Assembly: GCA_016710585.1 (NCBI GenBank)
Contig: JADJVN010000024.1
Coordinates: 1 to 64,000, forward strand
Length of the DNA stretch: 64,000 nt
From: Saprospiraceae bacterium
Lineage (GTDB): Bacteria > Bacteroidota > Bacteroidia > Chitinophagales > Saprospiraceae
Direction of reading: 5' to 3'
A program made the translations under genes and the position numbers. The notes below the pieces were generated by a model. It had not been told where the DNA came from, did no database searches, and saw nothing but the letters and a program-made list of their open reading frames with translations. This document shows, in pieces, positions 26,775 through 35,306 of the stretch (position 1 is the stretch's first letter; the number at the start of each line of letters is the position of its first letter).

Positions 26775-27401
26775 ATGAAAAACTTAATTAATATTCTATT
26801 TATTCTTTTCCCAGTTATAATATATTCACAAACAAAGGAAGATAATTTTAGTCAAAGAAGAAATCCATATCCTTTAAAAACACCTGATTATTTGTGTTTT
26901 AAAAATAAATTCGATACCGTAACATTGTATAATGATTTCATAAGTGTAGGTTATGCCAATGCTTTGAAAGACAAAAGGAAAGTCAAGTTGTTTCCAATTG
27001 CAACTTCTCAAATTAGAGCGAATGAAGTTTATAATTCTTTATATGTATACATTTTATTTGGAGATGGAGAAACAATGGGATCATTAGCTTTTATGAGGCC
27101 GTCGTTTGAAAAAGGTATATATGAGTTGAAAAATATTAACTTTATGGAAAATGGATATTACAGTATAATAACACAACATGGGTGTAGCGGAAGAGAAGTA
27201 TATCGAATAACTGTGAAAGAATTTTCTAAATCATTTTTAAAAATTATCAGTTACAATGAAGAAACAGGCGAATTAAAAGCAAGATTTAGAGTTCATTATC
27301 AAATGGATGAAGCAGAAAAAATCACTTATCCAGATTCTCCATCTAAAGTATTATTTGAGGATGGCGTGATTCATACATATGTTGAAAAAATCTATGAATA
27401 A
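26775..27401 (+). CDS. hypothetical exported protein, cargo between repeat copies B and C
   Basis: 208 residues, signal peptide MKNLINILFILFPVIIYS, then Q. Soluble, mixed alpha/beta: NSLYVYILFGDGETMGSLAF, then ENGYYSIITQHGCSGREVYR, then ETGELKARFRVHYQM. No known motif. It begins one base after the stop of the T9SS-tail remnant and ends before an inverted repeat and repeat copy C. Not recognised. Confidence 0.6.
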   Translation: MKNLINILFILFPVIIYSQTKEDNFSQRRNPYPLKTPDYLCFKNKFDTVTLYNDFISVGYANALKDKRKVKLFPIATSQIRANEVYNSLYVYILFGDGETMGSLAFMRPSFEKGIYELKNINFMENGYYSIITQHGCSGREVYRITVKEFSKSFLKIISYNEETGELKARFRVHYQMDEAEKITYPDSPSKVLFEDGVIHTYVEKIYE

Positions 27402-27472
27402 TAGGAATCTTAAAATAGGCTAATATTTAACATAGAGAAGGAGAATACTATTTGACAACAATATATTCATGT

Positions 27473-27564
27473 AGATAGCTGCCTTTGGATTAGAAAGTTC
27501 CAAGTAGAAAGTTTGAATAAATCTTTTTATCTCCATGTTGGGCAGAATTTAAAGGCAGCTATCT
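27473..27564. repeat. 14-bp perfect inverted repeat with 64-base loop
   Basis: AGATAGCTGCCTTT at 27473-27486 and its reverse complement at 27551-27564. The loop has no gene. It could be the ends of a tiny mobile element or a hairpin RNA. There is no U-run, so a terminator is unlikely. Confidence 0.6.
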
Positions 27565-27593
27565 CATTGATACAAAAAAATCTATATTTCTGC

Positions 27594-27800
27594 AGAGAAC
27601 TTCACAGCATCCAACACACATTATCTCACTAAATATTTCTTACTACCTAAATAGAAGATCCATCCTCCTATTTAATTTTGAATCCAATATATCGGACTAT
27701 GCTTATCATCGATATTATTTGACTTATAATTATCGGTTTGGGAGATAGGGGTGAGTTGATTTCTCATATTATGAATTTATTTAATATAATTTTTGTTTTG
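27594..27800 (+). repeat. barrel 3'-end repeat, copy C
   Basis: Third copy of the barrel 3' end, more diverged: the frame is broken (CACACATTATCTC in place of CACATCATCTC) but the end YRFGR and the GGGAGATAGGGGTGAG region are kept. Shared post-stop sequence ends near 27800, just ahead of the hicAB promoter. Confidence 0.8.
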
Positions 27801-27864
27801 GAATTTGTATTTTTAATTGGTAGATTTATATGATGGTGGATGATAAAATGGAACTAATATTCAG

Positions 27865-27892
27865 TTGCAAATAATAAAATTGAGTATATTTG
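27865..27892 (+). promoter_or_regulatory. promoter of the hicAB pair
   Basis: TTG at 27865-27867, 17 bases, TATATTTG at 27885-27892. Transcription should start near 27897-27899, at or just beyond the GTG at 27896, which implies a leaderless or nearly leaderless hicA message. It also rules out the upstream in-frame TTG at 27890 as the start. Confidence 0.55.
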
Positions 27893-27895
27893 CAT

Positions 27896-28153
27896 GTGAG
27901 CAAATTACAGAAAATCTTAGATTGGATTATAAACAGTTCTGGCACAATAATTTATTCTGAATTATCATATGTCTTATCTAGAGTTGGATACCAAGAAGTT
28001 AAAACTGGGAAAACAAGTGGTTCAAGGGTGGCTTTTTATAATCAGAGTAAGAAATTATTGATTAGGTTGCATAAACCTCATCCCAGCAATGAACTAAAGG
28101 ATTACCAGATTAAACTTATTAAAGCTCATTTGGGACAAAATAATTTAATATGA
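27896..28153 (+). CDS. hicA: HicA-type mRNA interferase toxin
   Basis: 85 residues from GTG 27896 (MSKLQKILDWIINSS). The double-stranded RNA-binding-like fold is indicated by VGYQEVKTGKTSGSRVAFYN, then KLLIRLHKPHPSNELKDYQI; the His in LHKPHP is the usual catalytic residue. HicA toxins cut mRNA to slow growth; HicB binds and blocks them. It overlaps hicB by four bases (ATGA). Intact. Confidence 0.88.
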   Translation: MSKLQKILDWIINSSGTIIYSELSYVLSRVGYQEVKTGKTSGSRVAFYNQSKKLLIRLHKPHPSNELKDYQIKLIKAHLGQNNLI

Positions 28154-28485
28154 TTGATAGATTAGTTTTTGAGGATGTTATTGGTTCTGTACATTTTTCA
28201 TCTATTGATGAAACTTTTTTTGGAAAACTTGAAGGGGTTAATGATTTAATTACATTTGAAAATTCTTCTGTAAAAGAATTAAAAAAATCATTCATAGAAG
28301 CGGTTAAAGACTATAAAGCATTATGCGAACAAACTGGAAAGAATGTTAATAAATCATTCAAAGGGTCATTCAATGTTAGAATAGATCCAAAACTTCATGA
28401 ACTCGCATATATAAAAGCCACCAAAGAAGGAATAAGTTTGAATCAATTAGTTCAAGTGGCTTTGAAAAAACAGCTTGTGAAATAA
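28150..28485 (+). CDS. hicB: HicB-type antitoxin with ribbon-helix-helix domain
   Basis: 111 residues. An N-terminal HicB partial RNase H-like fold (SVHFSSIDETFFGKLEGVND, then ENSSVKELKKSFIEAVKDY), then a C-terminal ribbon-helix-helix DNA-binding domain (GSFNVRIDPKLHELAYIKAT, ISLNQLVQVAL). It neutralises HicA and should repress its own operon. It is directly coupled to hicA and intact, unlike the toxin-antitoxin remains at 4.9-5.5 kb. Confidence 0.88.
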   Translation: MIDRLVFEDVIGSVHFSSIDETFFGKLEGVNDLITFENSSVKELKKSFIEAVKDYKALCEQTGKNVNKSFKGSFNVRIDPKLHELAYIKATKEGISLNQLVQVALKKQLVK

Positions 28486-28628
28486 AAAAAATTAATAATT
28501 TCATTATACATGTTATCTTGATACCAACACTTTTATTTCTTAAGTTTATAGCAGATAATTATTGAACATTTGGAAGATCGTGGATTTCTAATTTAGTGCA
28601 ATTCCCTTAAAACCCTTAAAATTAATTT

Positions 28629-28868
28629 TTGAAATATAGAATTTTAGATTGTGTATTGTACGGCCTTGATAGAAATTGGATTGAAAACCAAATTAGTTTA
28701 AAACATCAGTACGAAAGTATAAAAAATCTAAATAGACCAATTGGAATGGGAGGAGCCTTGAAACTTGAAGATTTTAAATTAGAAGGAACACATCATAGAG
28801 CAATTGATGATGCCAAAAATATTTCGAAAATATTTTTGGCTAACATGGATAAATGGGTTATTGACTAA
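28629..28868 (+). pseudogene. C-terminal fragment of a DnaQ-like 3'-5' exonuclease
   Basis: About 79 codons. LNRPIGMGGALKLEDFKLEG, then THHRAIDDAKNISKIF, is the C-terminal third of an RNase T/DnaQ-type exonuclease of the KapD/ERI-1 kind, with the exo III His and Asp (HHRAIDDA). The N-terminal DxE active-site part is absent and only a TTG could start it. It lies behind hicB and is a remnant. Confidence 0.6.
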
Positions 28869-29293
28869 GACGTAAATTAATGTGATTTACGAGTTCTATT
28901 AATAAATTTGCGCGAATCACTTTCGATGTGATACAATTTGTAATATATGGGATATTTCTATTTGCCTTGAGTTGGATATTGCGAGTCAAGGAGAAAGCCC
29001 TGAAGAAGCAAAATAGGGTTGTATTTCGATTATGAAATTAGTCTAATAGTTAATGAATAAGACCAAAGGGAAAGTAGGAATTCCAAATGGAATTAATAAG
29101 AAACAGAGCTTTAATTAGAAATTATCAAGAAGTCTATAAAATAGAGTTTGAAGAAAAGCTACATACTCAAGAGTAACTTCGTGAACTCAATGGAGATGCA
29201 CTTTTACAACATTACGCAAAAATAACAAGAAAGGCCACTCAGCATGAGTCTGAGCGGCCTTCACATTTACTGATTTTGGAATCTGTATTTTGA
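28869..29293. other. 425-base stretch with gene debris and a terminator
   Basis: No intact gene. A short hairpin (CGTAAAT...ATTTACG) sits at 28871-28891. From ATG 29087 a plus-strand frame reads MELIRNRALIRNYQEVYKIE, then FEEKLHTQE, an in-frame TAA at about 29174, then LRELNGDALLQHYAKITRKA. It looks like the end of an eroded gene of unknown type. The Prc terminator at 29231-29261 closes the stretch. Confidence 0.4.
29231..29261 (-). terminator. hairpin terminator of the Prc protease gene
   Basis: Stem AAGGCCACTCAG / CTGAGCGGCCTT with one A-C mismatch and a seven-base loop (CATGAGT). On the minus strand it is followed by TCTTGTTATTTTT, a moderate U-rich tail. Confidence 0.65.
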
Positions 29294-31432
29294 TTAATAT
29301 CTTTTGATGTCTTGAAGGATTTTTATGGATTCTGCTATTTGAAAATCTTTGCAAATTGTCTTTAGAAAATCTTCATTTCTTCCTACTCTGGATGAATCCA
29401 TATTGATATATTCAGTGTCAGCTTTGAGATTACTAGCTTGTACACCTTTGATTGCATCAGTACCTATTTTTTCAAAAGCCTTTGCCTCCTCATTTCTTTT
29501 TTCCATATAACTTTTATACTGATCATAGTTTAAAGGCACTTTGGATTGTTTTCGAAGGTCTTTCAATTTTGTAATGCTATTATTCAAATTAAGATATCTT
29601 TCATTTTTTGCAAATCGATCAGCAGCTTTATGTTTTATTTCATCAATATTAGCGATCACAAATGCACTTTGATTGAAGTTTTGTTTACTGATTTCATCAA
29701 ATGGCATAGGATGCTCATATTCTTTTTCTCCAAGATCATAACTTGAATACACATCTGGAATGATCACATCTGGTTCTACTCCTTTAAGCTGAACTGACCC
29801 ACCATTGATTCTGTAATATTTTTGTATCGTGATTTTTAATTCACCCAAGGGCTTCATCTCTATTTTATTTCCACTTGCATCAGCGACGTCCAATGCATTA
29901 GTATTCACTGCACGATCGAGATTGATGAAGCGTTGAACTGTGCCTTTTCCAAAACTGTGTCCACCTCCAACAATGACTGCGCGCTTGTAGTCTTGAAGAC
30001 AAGCAGCAATGATTTCCGATGCACTTGCGCTATTATTATTGATTAAGATCACCATAGGGCCATCAAATTGTACAGAGTGATCTGTGTCATTGTATGGGCT
30101 TACATTAGATCTGTTTTTTACTTGAACGATTGGGCCTTGCTCTATGAATAAGCCTGACATATCCACAACTTCTTGAAGCGATCCACCACCATTATTGCGC
30201 AGATCTAGGATGACAGATGTTGCACCTTCTGCCTTGAGCTTTTCCAATTCCTTTGCAATATCTTTTGCTGCGCTTGGTCCGCCAGGATTGTCAAAATCAG
30301 CATAAAATTTTGGAAGTTTTATATAGCCAATATTTGAAGCAACACTGTCATATTTCAACATTGATGATCTTGCGAATCCTTCATCCATGATCACCTCATC
30401 TCTGATGATCGTGATATCCTTTACTGTGCCATTTGGCTTTTTGACTTTAAGTATTACAGTGGTTCCTTTTTTACCTCTGACGATTTTTACCACCTCATCT
30501 ATTTTCATCCCTTTGATGTCGACTGGTTCTTGATCTTTTTGTTGGACACCAAGTAAGATATCATTTGCTTCCAGTTCTTTTTGCTTCCAAGCAGGACCGC
30601 CAGGTACTATTGATGCGACCTTTGTATATTCTTTATCAGTCTGTAATCTAGCACCGATTCCTTCGAGTTTGCCAGACATATTGATGTTGAAATCTTCTTT
30701 GTCTTTTGGAGAAAAATAATCTGTATGTGGGTCGTATAAATGCGCCAAGGTATTTAAATACATTTCAAAGCGATCAGATTTTTTAATTTCCTTTAATCGC
30801 TTAAACCATGATTCCATATTTTCTTTGACTTCCTTTCTGATTTCAGCAAAAATGGTATCCTCTGCTTTAGATTTCTTGTCTTTTTCTAATGATTTTTTTT
30901 CGTCATAATATCTAGATAGAAACTCATAATTGATTGATTTTTTCCATCGGGATTTTAATTCATTTTCATCTGTAGCCCAAGCCATTTTTTCTTCTTCGCT
31001 CTCTATGCTGTCCACAACTTCAAAGTTAAATGGCATCTCAATATATTCATTAAAATACTTTTCAGCCCTGATCACAGTCGCGTCAAAAACACTTGAGTTC
31101 TGATCAAAGAAATTTAAACCTCCAGCTCTGAATTCATCGTCTATTTGAGTTTTGAATGAATTCAATCCACTGATATCCTGAGCTGTAAAAAACCTTTTGG
31201 AAGGGTCAAGATTGAGAAAATACTCATTGAAAGCTTTTTCTGAAAATTGATCATCTACCTTCAATGGCGAATAGTGATAGGAAAGTAAAATGTCATGTAT
31301 GCTTTTTAGAATGATTCCCTCCTTGGTCTTAGGCTCAGGTCCATTGATTCCATTTGCCGAAAAACATGCAAAAAGCATAAACATTGGAAAAATTAATAAC
31401 CATGATTTTTTACTATTCATTTTTTGTTCCAT
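29294..31432 (-). CDS. prc: tail-specific protease Prc/CtpA, S41 family
   Basis: 712 residues. The N-terminus has a lipobox-like end (FPMFMLFAC); ATG 31420 is an alternative start. N-terminal helical domain, PDZ domain (about 250-340; GIGARLQTDKEYTKVASIVP), then the S41 core with the catalytic Ser in ILINNNSASASEI and the Lys in SFGKGTVQRF, then the helical C-terminal domain (DUF3340 type). It degrades periplasmic proteins from exposed nonpolar C-termini and trims envelope enzymes. Full-length for the Bacteroidota form. It faces away from the nitroreductase and ends at its own terminator. Confidence 0.93.
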   Translation of the reverse strand: MEQKMNSKKSWLLIFPMFMLFACFSANGINGPEPKTKEGIILKSIHDILLSYHYSPLKVDDQFSEKAFNEYFLNLDPSKRFFTAQDISGLNSFKTQIDDEFRAGGLNFFDQNSSVFDATVIRAEKYFNEYIEMPFNFEVVDSIESEEEKMAWATDENELKSRWKKSINYEFLSRYYDEKKSLEKDKKSKAEDTIFAEIRKEVKENMESWFKRLKEIKKSDRFEMYLNTLAHLYDPHTDYFSPKDKEDFNINMSGKLEGIGARLQTDKEYTKVASIVPGGPAWKQKELEANDILLGVQQKDQEPVDIKGMKIDEVVKIVRGKKGTTVILKVKKPNGTVKDITIIRDEVIMDEGFARSSMLKYDSVASNIGYIKLPKFYADFDNPGGPSAAKDIAKELEKLKAEGATSVILDLRNNGGGSLQEVVDMSGLFIEQGPIVQVKNRSNVSPYNDTDHSVQFDGPMVILINNNSASASEIIAACLQDYKRAVIVGGGHSFGKGTVQRFINLDRAVNTNALDVADASGNKIEMKPLGELKITIQKYYRINGGSVQLKGVEPDVIIPDVYSSYDLGEKEYEHPMPFDEISKQNFNQSAFVIANIDEIKHKAADRFAKNERYLNLNNSITKLKDLRKQSKVPLNYDQYKSYMEKRNEEAKAFEKIGTDAIKGVQASNLKADTEYINMDSSRVGRNEDFLKTICKDFQIAESIKILQDIKRY

Positions 31433-31626
31433 TTATTATAAATAAGTAAGGTTCTAACAAATTAATTAGCTTGTTTCGTTTAAAAAAATCAGCTTTTACG
31501 AGATATTTAACACTTTTATCTAGACTCTGTGTTTTTTAAAAGATTACACAAATATATGTCTTAAATTGAATATTTATAATTGTAAGAATACAAAGCAGTA
31601 TTTTTCTACGACATTTTTCGTATGTT

Positions 31627-32211
31627 TTATGAAAGCCAGGTGCTTATTTCTTCCACCGATTTTCGTGTTCTGAGGTCTGGAGGAAGTTCATCCGCTGGTT
31701 TGGCTAAGAAGAAGAACCCAAGACATTCTGTTGCATTTTCTATTTTAAATTCACTGACAAAATCGACAATTGCTGCAGGACTGCTCCAATACCCCACCAA
31801 CCCCATTGCAGTCATAGAAAGCCAAATATTTTGGACAGCACAAGCGACAGCCGCCGTTTCTTCCCATTCAGGAATATGTGTTGCTGGACTGCGATTGATG
31901 CAGATGGCGATGACAGCTGAAGATTGAAGTGGTTTTTCACCTGCCTTCTTATATTTAATTTCTGAAAATGAATCAGCATCTGTCCCTTTTTTGTAGAACT
32001 CAGCTAAAAAATGAGAAAGTTTGACCAATGCATCACCTTTTAATATGACAAAACGCCAAGGCTGAGTCATTTTATGGTTCGGAGCCCAACTCGCAAGTTC
32101 TATGAGTTCAGTTAGAATTTCATCACTGATTTCTTCGTTTTTATAAAACTGAGGATAGATAGCCCGCCTAGATTTGATTATTTCTTTAAGAATTTGATAT
32201 TTTGAATTCAT
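31627..32211 (-). CDS. nitroreductase family protein (YdjA-like)
   Basis: 194 residues. FMN-binding N-terminus SRRAIYPQFYKNEEISDEIL, then LIELASWAPNHKMTQPWRFV, and central helix AVACAVQNIWLSMTAMGLVG, then GFFFLAKP near the end. These homodimeric flavoproteins reduce nitroaromatics, quinones or enoyl compounds with NAD(P)H; the short form lacking extra lid helices is YdjA-like. Substrate unknown. Divergent from the mntR-like gene, with only about 50 bases between the starts. Confidence 0.9.
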   Translation of the reverse strand: MNSKYQILKEIIKSRRAIYPQFYKNEEISDEILTELIELASWAPNHKMTQPWRFVILKGDALVKLSHFLAEFYKKGTDADSFSEIKYKKAGEKPLQSSAVIAICINRSPATHIPEWEETAAVACAVQNIWLSMTAMGLVGYWSSPAAIVDFVSEFKIENATECLGFFFLAKPADELPPDLRTRKSVEEISTWLS

Positions 32212-32260
32212 AATTTTGTACTTCTTAATATTTTATTTAGATTTGTCTAAAATTTTAATT

Positions 32261-32929
32261 ATGTTTACTGAAACTGAGGAGAATTATTTAAAAGCCATCT
32301 ACAAAATTGCTCAAAAACAAGGTGAAAGCTCTGTCAATACAAAGGCCATTGCTGATGAAATGGGAACAAGCTCCGCCTCAGTTACTGATATGATTAAGCG
32401 TCTATCCGAAAAAAAGTTGTTGCAATATGAGAAATATTATGGGGTAAGTTTGTCAAAGGATGGCCAAAAAGTCGCATTGAATCTCTTGCGCAAACATCGA
32501 CTTTGGGAAGTTTTTCTGCATGATAGTTTGGGATTTAGCTGGGATGAGGTTCATGATGTTGCGGAACAGCTTGAACATGTGCAATCCGATTTATTAGTTG
32601 ACAAGCTCGACCAATTTTTAGGATTCCCAAAATTTGATCCACATGGAGATCCAATTCCCAATGCAAATGGAAGCTTTACTTTTAGGAATCAAATGCCACT
32701 ATCTCAAGTGCGCATAAAGAATTCCAAAGTCTACATCCTTGGCGTAAGGCAACATGATAGTTCTTTTTTAAAATATCTGAATGATCTTAAAATTAGGCCA
32801 GGACAAACTTTTGAAGTAATTCAGTTTATTGAATATGATAAATCTATAAAACTACTTTCTAAAGAAGGAGATCAAATCATGTTAAGTGAGAAAATAGCTG
32901 ATGCGATATTTGTCAAATCAAATAATTAA
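32261..32929 (+). CDS. DtxR/MntR family metal-dependent repressor
   Basis: 222 residues from ATG 32261 (MFTETEENYLKAIYKIAQKQ). Winged helix with recognition segment MGTSSASVTDMIKRLSEKKL, then a dimerisation/metal domain HRLWEVFLHDSLGFSWDEVH ... EQLEHVQSD, whose His and Glu residues match the MntR/IdeR metal sites, and a C-terminal FeoA/SH3-like domain (PLSQVRIKNSKVYILGVRQH). It should bind Mn or Fe and repress metal uptake, here the operon it leads: the next gene starts 3 bases after its stop. An earlier in-frame ATG exists upstream but would add a non-homologous hydrophobic tail. Confidence 0.9.
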   Translation: MFTETEENYLKAIYKIAQKQGESSVNTKAIADEMGTSSASVTDMIKRLSEKKLLQYEKYYGVSLSKDGQKVALNLLRKHRLWEVFLHDSLGFSWDEVHDVAEQLEHVQSDLLVDKLDQFLGFPKFDPHGDPIPNANGSFTFRNQMPLSQVRIKNSKVYILGVRQHDSSFLKYLNDLKIRPGQTFEVIQFIEYDKSIKLLSKEGDQIMLSEKIADAIFVKSNN

Positions 32930-32932
32930 GAA

Positions 32933-33922
32933 ATGTTTAAATATTTATTTTTAAGTTTCATTTTATTATTTGAAATGTCTTTTGCCCAAACTGAAAAATT
33001 AAAGGTGTTGGCGACCACCTCTATGTGGGCAGATATGGCTAGAGTGATTGGTAGTGATTTTGTAGATGTAGAGACCATTGTACCAATAGGTAGTGACCCC
33101 CATTTGTATGAGCCGATTCCTTCAGATGTTCAAAAAATTATTAAAGCTGATGTGATATTGGTTAATGGTCTCACTTTTGAGAATTGGTTGGTGAAATTGA
33201 TTACCAATGTCAGCGAAAAAAATAAATCCATTTTACTTACAAAGAATGTTACTCCAATCTCAAGCATAGATCACCAAGGTGCGACAGACCCTCATGCTTG
33301 GATGGATGTGGAGAATGGAATTTTATATAGTACTGAAATTTATAAGGCGCTTGTCAGATTGGATCCAATGCATGAAAGAGAATATGAGTTTAATTTTAAA
33401 ACTTACAAGAAACAATTGGAAGAACTGCATCAATATATTATTTCTAGCATTGCAAAAATCCCCATTGAAAAAAGAATATTAATTACCTCTCATGATGCAT
33501 TTCAATATTATGGAAAAAAATATGGACTGAATTTATATTCTTTATTGGGGATTTCTACAGATGCCGATGTACAATCAAATGATTTAATAGAAATCAATAG
33601 AATCATCAAGGAGAAAAAAGTTCCAGCCGTTTTTGTAGAGAGCACTATTAATCCCAAAATAATGCAAGGCATTCAATCAGAGAATAAAATTAAAATTGGA
33701 GGAAAATTGTTTGCAGATTCACTAGGAGATGAGCATTCTGAGGGAAGCACATATATCAACATGATCAAGCACAATACTGATGTCATCGTATCTGCACTGT
33801 CAACAGATGAATTATTTAATTCAGATTCAAATAATGCTACAAATTCAAAATGGATCATCCCATTTTTGATTGTATTTTATATTGTATCAATTATTTCACT
33901 TATTCTTATCAATAAAAAATAA
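32933..33922 (+). CDS. metal ABC transporter substrate-binding protein (ZnuA/MntA type)
   Basis: 329 residues, signal peptide (FLSFILLFEMSFAQ). Cluster A-I binding protein with metal His in GSDPHLYEP and DPHAWMDV, a third ligand in the LITSHDAFQYYGKKYGL region, and Glu/Asp late in the chain. Unlike most members it ends with a membrane helix (WIIPFLIVFYIVSIISLILI) and a basic tail, so it may be anchored at its C-terminus in the inner membrane. It follows the MntR-like regulator and precedes the ATPase by 2 bases. Mn or Zn as substrate is inferred from the regulator. Confidence 0.9.
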   Translation: MFKYLFLSFILLFEMSFAQTEKLKVLATTSMWADMARVIGSDFVDVETIVPIGSDPHLYEPIPSDVQKIIKADVILVNGLTFENWLVKLITNVSEKNKSILLTKNVTPISSIDHQGATDPHAWMDVENGILYSTEIYKALVRLDPMHEREYEFNFKTYKKQLEELHQYIISSIAKIPIEKRILITSHDAFQYYGKKYGLNLYSLLGISTDADVQSNDLIEINRIIKEKKVPAVFVESTINPKIMQGIQSENKIKIGGKLFADSLGDEHSEGSTYINMIKHNTDVIVSALSTDELFNSDSNNATNSKWIIPFLIVFYIVSIISLILINKK

Positions 33923-33924
33923 AA

Positions 33925-34659
33925 ATGAATACTACCATTCAGATCAATGGAATCTCTGTGGCATATGGTCATAAAAGAGTCTTGTCAAATATTTATCTCA
34001 ATATAGAGTCTGGATTTATTCATGGCTTAATTGGTCCAAATGGAGCAGGCAAGTCCAGTCTTTTTAAATGCATTCTAGGTCAAGTAAAACCAAGCGCAGG
34101 AGAAATTTTTATTTATGGTGAAGCAGCAGGTAAAAGTTTAAAGAAAATAGCATATGTGCCTCAGAAAGATGAAATAGATTGGCAGTTTCCCACTACGGTG
34201 TTGGATGTAGTCATGATGGGTCGTTATCCCTATAAAAAATGGTATGAATTCATCAACGATACTGATAGAGCATTTGGATTGAAAGCGATAGAGCAAATAG
34301 GAATGACAGAGTTCGTCGATAGGCAAATCGGGGAGCTTTCTGGGGGACAACAACAGCGCGTATTTATTGCCAGAGCCCTATGTCAAGATTCTGATATTTT
34401 CTTAATGGATGAACCATTCGTCGGTGTAGATGCAAAGACAGAGAAAATTATTATTTCAATATTAAAAGACTTAGCGTCGAAAGGTAAAACCATATTAGTT
34501 GTCCATCATGATCTCGAAAGTGTCCAAGCCTATTTTGATCGCGTTATTTTGATCAATCAAAAGTTGATTGCTTATGGTGACACGTCAATTGTCTTTACCA
34601 AAGAAAATATAACAAAGGCTTTTGCTAGTCAATCTCATTTACTTCAGCAACAATTTTAA
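33925..34659 (+). CDS. metal ABC transporter ATP-binding protein (ZnuC/MntB type)
   Basis: 244 residues. Walker A GPNGAGKSS (about 38-46), Q-loop YVPQKDEIDWQFP, signature LSGGQQQRVFIARAL, Walker B DIFLMDEPFVGVD, H-switch VVHHDLE. The WxFP after the Q-loop is typical of Mn/Zn importers. No permease gene follows: the next gene is a glycosyltransferase-like protein 2 bases on. The membrane subunit must be elsewhere or has been lost. Confidence 0.93.
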   Translation: MNTTIQINGISVAYGHKRVLSNIYLNIESGFIHGLIGPNGAGKSSLFKCILGQVKPSAGEIFIYGEAAGKSLKKIAYVPQKDEIDWQFPTTVLDVVMMGRYPYKKWYEFINDTDRAFGLKAIEQIGMTEFVDRQIGELSGGQQQRVFIARALCQDSDIFLMDEPFVGVDAKTEKIIISILKDLASKGKTILVVHHDLESVQAYFDRVILINQKLIAYGDTSIVFTKENITKAFASQSHLLQQQF

Positions 34660-34661
34660 TA

Positions 34662-35261
34662 ATGAAAGCTGCATTGATTTTATTTGTGAGAAATGCTGTC
34701 TTAGGAAAAGTAAAGACGAGGATAGCAAATAGTGTTGGTGATCAAGAAGCTTTAGCTATTTATAAAAAATTATTGGCGTTTACTTTGAATGTCGCGCTTC
34801 CAGTTGAGGCTGATAAATTTGTTTTTTATAGTGATTATATTGAAGAGTTTGATCATGTTCCTGCGCATTACATGAAAGAAAAACAAGAAGGAGAGGACTT
34901 AGGTATTAGGATGCTAAATGCGTTTAAAAAAACAAACTTGACTTATGATAAAATTATCTTGATTGGAAGTGATTGTCCATATATTTCTGCACCCGTTTTA
35001 GAAGAAGCATTTAAAGCGCTTGATGATAATGAAGTAGTCTTGGGTCCAGCAGAAGACGGCGGTTATTATTTGATAGGAATGAGACGAATTGTTGAAGAAA
35101 TATTTATTGGATTGCCTTGGAGCCAATCAAATTTATTAGATGAAACAGTGAAAATACTTACAGCCTTGAAAATAGAATATAGTTTATTAAAGCCATTGGC
35201 GGACATTGATACCATTGAGGATTGGCAGCGGTTTCAAATTCTAAAAGGGACTTTTAAATAA
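34662..35261 (+). CDS. TIGR04282-type glycosyltransferase (DUF2064)
   Basis: 199 residues. Opening MKAALILFVRNAVLGKVKTR is the hallmark of the family called rSAM/selenodomain-associated transferase 1, with GSDCPYISAPVLEEAF and LGPAEDGGYYLIGMR as nucleotide-sugar site motifs. Full length. It is the fourth gene of the mntR-like operon. Its usual companion, transferase 2 (TIGR04283), is at 53550-54233 in this window. Confidence 0.88.
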   Translation: MKAALILFVRNAVLGKVKTRIANSVGDQEALAIYKKLLAFTLNVALPVEADKFVFYSDYIEEFDHVPAHYMKEKQEGEDLGIRMLNAFKKTNLTYDKIILIGSDCPYISAPVLEEAFKALDDNEVVLGPAEDGGYYLIGMRRIVEEIFIGLPWSQSNLLDETVKILTALKIEYSLLKPLADIDTIEDWQRFQILKGTFK

Positions 35262-35306
35262 GTAGAGAAACAACAAATAACATGAATTTCTGTTTTACAG
35301 CTTGGT

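Noticed and set aside
32216..32260. Upstream start for the MntR-like gene
   Set aside because: The added 15 residues are a hydrophobic non-homologous stretch; the family start MFTETEENYLKAIYK begins at 32261.
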